From contig CAZYBG010000117.1 of the NCBI GenBank assembly GCA_964645155.1, forward strand, positions 1 to 8,629: 8,629 nucleotides of DNA, in the 5' to 3' direction. Every line of letters starts with the position of its first letter. Within the stretch, counting starts at the first letter, position 1. The stretch is from CAZYBG01 sp964645155. Its GTDB lineage: Bacteria > Pseudomonadota > Alphaproteobacteria > Rhodobacterales > Rhodobacteraceae. The position numbers and the translations under genes were made by a program. This document shows, in pieces, positions 5,243 to 8,629 of the stretch. The notes beneath the pieces were generated by a model, which was given only the letters and a program-made list of their open reading frames with translations, searched no databases and was not told the DNA's origin.

Positions 5243-6673
5243 TTGAGCACGACCGAGTCGCCAGAACCGCAGCTCTATGCTGCCCGCGAGCCGGTGTTTC
5301 CGCGCCGGGTGAAGGGCGCGTTCCGCACGCTGAAGTGGTGGATCATGGGCGTCACGCTCGGCATCTACTACATCACGCCGTGGATCCGCTGGGACCGGGG
5401 GCCGAACCTGCCCGATCAGGCGGTGCTCGTCGATCTCGCCAACCGGCGCTTCTTCTTCTTCATGATCGAGATCTGGCCGCACGAGTTCTACTTCGTCGCG
5501 GGTCTCCTGATCATGGCCGGGCTCGGCCTGTTCCTCTTCACCTCGGCACTGGGCCGGGTCTGGTGCGGCTATGCCTGCCCGCAGACGGTGTGGACAGACC
5601 TCTTCATCCTGGTCGAGCGCTGGGTCGAGGGCGACCGGAACGCCCGCGTCCGCCTCTGGAACGCGCCGTGGGGCGGGCGCAAGGCGCGCCTGCGGCTGAC
5701 GAAGTGGACGCTCTGGCTGCTGATCGCGGTGGCGACCGGCGGCGCCTGGGTGTTCTACTTCACCGACGCGCCGACGCTGGCGCGCGATCTTCTGGCGCTC
5801 CAGGCGCATCCGGTCGCCTACATGACGATCGCGCTGCTGACGGCCACCACGTTCTTCTTCGGCGGGTTCTTCCGCGAGCAGATCTGCATCTACGCCTGCC
5901 CCTGGCCGCGGATCCAGGCCGCGATGATGGATCAGGAGACGCTGACCGTCGCCTATCGCGACTGGCGCGGCGAGCCGCGGGGCAGGCACCGCAAGGCCGA
6001 GGATGCCGACCGCCTCGGCGACTGCATCGACTGCATGGCCTGCGTGAACGTCTGTCCTATGGGGATCGACATCCGCAACGGCCAGCAGCTCGCCTGCATC
6101 ACCTGCGCGCTCTGCATCGATGCCTGCGACGACGTGATGGCGAAGATCGGCAAGCCGCGCGGCCTGATCGACTACATCGCGCTCAGCGACGAGGGGCGCG
6201 AGCGCGCCGGCCACCAGCCGAAGCCGATCCGGGCGCATGTGCTGCGCCCGCGCACGATGCTCTACGCCGCGCTCTATGGCGGCGTCGGCCTCGCGCTCGT
6301 CGCGGCCCTGTTCCTGCGGCACGAGATCGACCTGACCGTGGCGCCGGTCCGCAACCCGATCTTCGTGACGCTCTCGGACGGCTCGATCCGCAACACCTAC
6401 GACGTGCGCCTGCGCAACATGAACCTCGAGGACCGCGAATTCCGCCTGTCGCTGACGGCCGACGCGCCGCTCGAGATCGGGCTCGAAGGCACCGAAGGCC
6501 TCGTCGTGGCGGTGCCGGCCAACGAGATGGTGCTGCAGCGGGTGTATGTCACCGCGCCGGCCGGCAGCGCGGCCGCGGCGCGCGAGCACAGCGCGCTGCG
6601 CCTCTGGGTCGAGGACCAGACCAGCACCGACCGCGCCTTCAGGGACACGGTCTTCAACGGAAGGGCAGAATGA
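5243..6673 (+). CDS. ccoG: Cytochrome c oxidase accessory protein CcoG, cupric reductase (RdxB/FixG)
   Basis: CcoG is a membrane iron-sulfur protein reported to reduce Cu(II) to Cu(I) for insertion into cbb3 oxidase. The product is 476 residues, normal for the family. Five membrane segments are likely: about 32-47, 83-102, 154-173, 191-209 and 338-357. Two 4Fe-4S motifs are complete: C261-x2-C264-x2-C267-x3-C271P, and C285-x2-C288-x2-C291-x3-C295. Membrane-side cysteine pairs C108/C112 (VWCGYACPQ) and C215/C219 (QICIYACPW) are also present. These are conserved in the family and candidates for copper handling. The C-terminal 110 residues form an Ig-like FixG domain. The start is TTG: it gives the typical N-terminus with LYAAREPVFPRRVKG, and GGAG at 5231-5234 is eight bases upstream. 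The only nearby upstream ATG (5039) precedes the promoter. Its stop overlaps the ccoH start. Confidence 0.96.
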   Translation: MSTTESPEPQLYAAREPVFPRRVKGAFRTLKWWIMGVTLGIYYITPWIRWDRGPNLPDQAVLVDLANRRFFFFMIEIWPHEFYFVAGLLIMAGLGLFLFTSALGRVWCGYACPQTVWTDLFILVERWVEGDRNARVRLWNAPWGGRKARLRLTKWTLWLLIAVATGGAWVFYFTDAPTLARDLLALQAHPVAYMTIALLTATTFFFGGFFREQICIYACPWPRIQAAMMDQETLTVAYRDWRGEPRGRHRKAEDADRLGDCIDCMACVNVCPMGIDIRNGQQLACITCALCIDACDDVMAKIGKPRGLIDYIALSDEGRERAGHQPKPIRAHVLRPRTMLYAALYGGVGLALVAALFLRHEIDLTVAPVRNPIFVTLSDGSIRNTYDVRLRNMNLEDREFRLSLTADAPLEIGLEGTEGLVVAVPANEMVLQRVYVTAPAGSAAAAREHSALRLWVEDQTSTDRAFRDTVFNGRAE

Positions 6674-7128
6674 TGCGCAGGGAACTGACCGGCAGGGACG
6701 TGCTTTTCGTGACCGTCGCGGCCTTCGCCGTCATCATCGGCGTGAACCTCCTGCTCGCCTGGAAGGCGGTCTCGACGTTCCCGGGCCTCGAGGTCCGCAA
6801 CTCCTACGTCGCCAGCCAGACCTTCGACGCCGAGCGCCGGGCGCAGGAGGCGCTGGGCTGGACGGTGACCGCGACGCTCGCCGGCGGCGTGGTGGCGGTC
6901 AGCTTCGCCGATGGCCTCGGCGGCCCGGCGGATGTCGCCACGGTCGAAGGGCTGTTCGGCCGCACGGCCGAGGCGCGCGACGACCAGGCGCTGATCTTCG
7001 CGCAGGTCGCGACGGCGCGGTTCGAGGCGCCGGTGCGGGTGGCACCGGGCCAGTGGATGCTGCAGCTCCGCGCGACGGCGGCCGATGGCACCGGGTTCCG
7101 CCAGCGCATCTCGATCCCCGTCAGGTGA
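6670..7128 (+). CDS. ccoH: cbb3 oxidase assembly protein CcoH (FixH)
   Basis: The 152-residue protein has one N-terminal membrane helix (about 11-32) and a periplasmic domain. The segment FPGLEVRNSYVASQTFD (37-53) is the family hallmark. CcoH is needed to assemble cbb3 oxidase and associates with the CcoNOP complex and CcoI; it has no known catalytic site. Two ATGs are adjacent. The one at 6670 overlaps the ccoG stop as ATGA, and the one at 6673 shares only the last base. The purine run at 6659-6665 sits four bases from the first and seven from the second, so the second is equally possible. Translation is coupled to ccoG either way. Confidence 0.93.
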   Translation: MMRRELTGRDVLFVTVAAFAVIIGVNLLLAWKAVSTFPGLEVRNSYVASQTFDAERRAQEALGWTVTATLAGGVVAVSFADGLGGPADVATVEGLFGRTAEARDDQALIFAQVATARFEAPVRVAPGQWMLQLRATAADGTGFRQRISIPVR

Positions 7129-7132
7129 CCGG

Positions 7133-8629
7133 ATGACCGCCGCGCTGCGCGCCTCGCCCTCGGCCTGCCCGGCCTGCATCGCTGCGCCCGCCGCCGAGGA
7201 GGTCGCCGGGAAGGTCGCCGCGGCACATGCGGCGTCGAAGCCGGCCCCGGTGCTGCTCTCGGTGCCCGGCGCGCATTGCGCCAGCTGCATCGCGACGCTC
7301 GAGCGCGGTCTCGAGCGGGTGGCGGGCGTGCGCTCGGCGCGCGTGAACCTCACGCTCAAGCGCGTCAGCGTCGAGGCCGATGCCGGCGTTGCCGCCGCCG
7401 ACCTGATCCCCGAGGTCCGCCGCCTCGGCTACGAGGCGCACGAGCTCGATGCCGGGATGCTTTCGGCCACCGACACCGACGCCACCGGCCGCGACCTCAT
7501 GATGCGCCTCGCGGTGGCGGGCTTCGCGATGATGAACATCATGCTCCTGTCGGTCGCCGTCTGGTCGGGCGCCGAGGGGGTGACACGCGATCTCTTCCAC
7601 TGGATCAGCGCGGCCATCGCGCTGCCCACCGTCGCCTTTTCCGGGCAGCCGTTCTTCCGCTCGGCCGCGGCGAGCTTCCGCGCCGGCCGGCTCAACATGG
7701 ACGTGCCGATCTCGCTGGCGATGATCCTCGCCTCGGGCACCTCGCTGTTCGAGACGGCGCAGGGCGGCACGCATGCCTATTTCGACGCGGCCGTGTCGCT
7801 CACCTTCTTCCTGCTGATCGGCCGCTACCTCGACCATCGCACCCGCGCCACCGCGCGCTCCGCCGCGCAGGAGCTTGCCGCGCTGGAGGTGCCGCGCGCG
7901 CTGCGCATCGAGGCCGGCGCGGAGCGCGTGGTGCCGGTGGCCGAACTTCGCCCCGGCGACATGATCCGGGTGCTGCCGGGCGCGCGCGTCGCCGCCGACG
8001 GCGTCGTCGAGGACGGGACGAGCGAGATCGACCGGTCGCTCCTGACCGGCGAGAGCCTGCCGGTCTTCGCCGGCCCCGGCGCCGCGCTCGCCACCGGCGA
8101 GGTCAATCTCACCGGGCCGCTGACGATGCGGGTGACCGCGGCGGGCCGCGAGTCGTCGCTCCACCGCCTGGCCGACCTCGTCGCCGTGGCCGAGGCGGGC
8201 AGGGGCCGCTACACCTCGATCGCCGACCGCGTGGTGCGCTACTACACGCCCGCCGTCCACAGCCTTGCGGCACTGTCGTTCACGGGCTGGATGCTGGCCA
8301 CCGGCGACCTGCGGCACGCCGTCAGCATCGCCGTTGCCGTCCTCATCATCACCTGCCCCTGCGCGCTCGGCCTCGCCGTGCCGGCGGTGATGACCGCGGC
8401 GTCCGGCCGGCTGTTCCGGCACGGCCTGCTCATCAAGAGCGGGACCGCCCTCGAACGGCTGGCCGAGGTCGACACCGTGGTGTTCGACAAGACCGGCACC
8501 CTCACCATGGGCATGCCGGAGGTCACGAACCTCGCCGGGCACGACGCGCGCACGCTGTCGCTCGCCGCGGCGATGGCGGCGGCCTCGGCGCACCCGCTCG
8601 CCCGCGCGCTGGCCGAGGCGGCGCGCGCG
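7133..8629 (+). CDS. ccoI: P1B-type copper-transporting ATPase CcoI (FixI/CopA2-like), 3' end outside window
   Basis: CcoI pumps Cu(I) across the membrane for insertion into CcoN. The first 499 codons are present; the family is usually around 720-830 residues. In order there is a short cysteine pair C12-P-A-C15, then an HMA domain (about 39-105) with the CopZ-like site GAHC49-A-S-C52. The membrane region follows (about 124-145, 155-172, 190-206, 215-232), with the conserved SGQPFF..A..SFRAGRLNMDVPIS stretch. The actuator domain carries TGES (305-308). The transport site is C408-P-C410 in ITCPCALGLAVP. The phosphorylation motif is DKTGT with D452. The nucleotide domain begins at H487-P (SAHPLARAL). 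The start ATG is four bases after the ccoH stop, with AGGTGA over that stop as ribosome site. It completes a ccoGHI operon; ccoS would be expected next. Confidence 0.96.
   Translation, partial: MTAALRASPSACPACIAAPAAEEVAGKVAAAHAASKPAPVLLSVPGAHCASCIATLERGLERVAGVRSARVNLTLKRVSVEADAGVAAADLIPEVRRLGYEAHELDAGMLSATDTDATGRDLMMRLAVAGFAMMNIMLLSVAVWSGAEGVTRDLFHWISAAIALPTVAFSGQPFFRSAAASFRAGRLNMDVPISLAMILASGTSLFETAQGGTHAYFDAAVSLTFFLLIGRYLDHRTRATARSAAQELAALEVPRALRIEAGAERVVPVAELRPGDMIRVLPGARVAADGVVEDGTSEIDRSLLTGESLPVFAGPGAALATGEVNLTGPLTMRVTAAGRESSLHRLADLVAVAEAGRGRYTSIADRVVRYYTPAVHSLAALSFTGWMLATGDLRHAVSIAVAVLIITCPCALGLAVPAVMTAASGRLFRHGLLIKSGTALERLAEVDTVVFDKTGTLTMGMPEVTNLAGHDARTLSLAAAMAAASAHPLARALAEAARA

Noticed and set aside
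5036..6589. Upstream extension of the NTPase frame on the - strand, making an apparent 872-residue protein
   Set aside because: The extension is antisense to ccoG, has the Arg/His/Asp-rich composition of a GC-rich shadow frame, and is excluded by the strong ribosome site in front of the ATG at 5035.
7121..8593. 490-residue open frame antisense to ccoI
   Set aside because: It lies opposite unmistakable CcoI motifs (TGES, CPC, DKTGT), and its translation is low-complexity Arg/Gly/His-rich. It is open only because of high third-position GC.
1..8629. CRISPR arrays, tRNA/rRNA genes, IS elements
   Set aside because: No regularly spaced direct repeats, tRNA-like cloverleaf, rRNA sequence or transposase reading frame was seen by eye on either strand.

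Overview
The window is GC-rich DNA, roughly two thirds G+C or more, from an alphaproteobacterium, most likely of the Rhodobacterales (Rhodobacter/Paracoccaceae type). This rests on the close resemblance of the encoded CcoN, CcoO, CcoG and CcoI segments to Rhodobacter proteins, the gene order ccoNOQP followed by ccoGHI, and an FNR-type box of the FnrL kind in front of ccoG. Taxonomy is inferred from memory of these families, not from a search.

Layout. (1) Bases 1-180 are a lower-GC piece (about 56% G+C by hand count) that reads as part of a WD40-repeat protein. It abuts, in another frame, the last ~100 codons of ccoN, so the ccoN gene is cut by a foreign junction. (2) Bases 180-2309 carry the end of ccoN and complete ccoO, ccoQ and ccoP. 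These are the structural genes of the cbb3-type cytochrome c oxidase. They are tightly packed on the + strand. (3) Bases 2310-2414 are a convergent intergenic gap with two strong GC hairpins. (4) Bases 2415-5035 on the - strand hold a two-gene operon: a 354-residue P-loop NTPase with an unrecognised N-terminal domain, then, overlapping by ATGA, a 519-residue ABC half-transporter. The transporter's nucleotide-binding domain has lost its catalytic glutamate, switch histidine and canonical signature. (5) Bases 5036-5242 are a divergent promoter region with a near-consensus FNR box and a -10 element at class II spacing. (6) Bases 5243-8629 on the + strand carry ccoG (TTG start), ccoH and the first 499 codons of ccoI, which runs off the window.

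How the genes work together. CcoNOP make up the oxygen-reducing, proton-pumping oxidase, and CcoQ supports its stability or assembly. CcoG (cupric reductase with two 4Fe-4S clusters), CcoH (assembly factor) and CcoI (P1B-type copper ATPase) deliver copper to the CcoN active site and assemble the enzyme. The FNR box ties the assembly genes to low oxygen.

The part that the known cbb3 system does not explain is the antisense NTPase/ABC pair wedged between the structural and assembly operons. I could not assign it a function, and it is the best candidate here for something undescribed.
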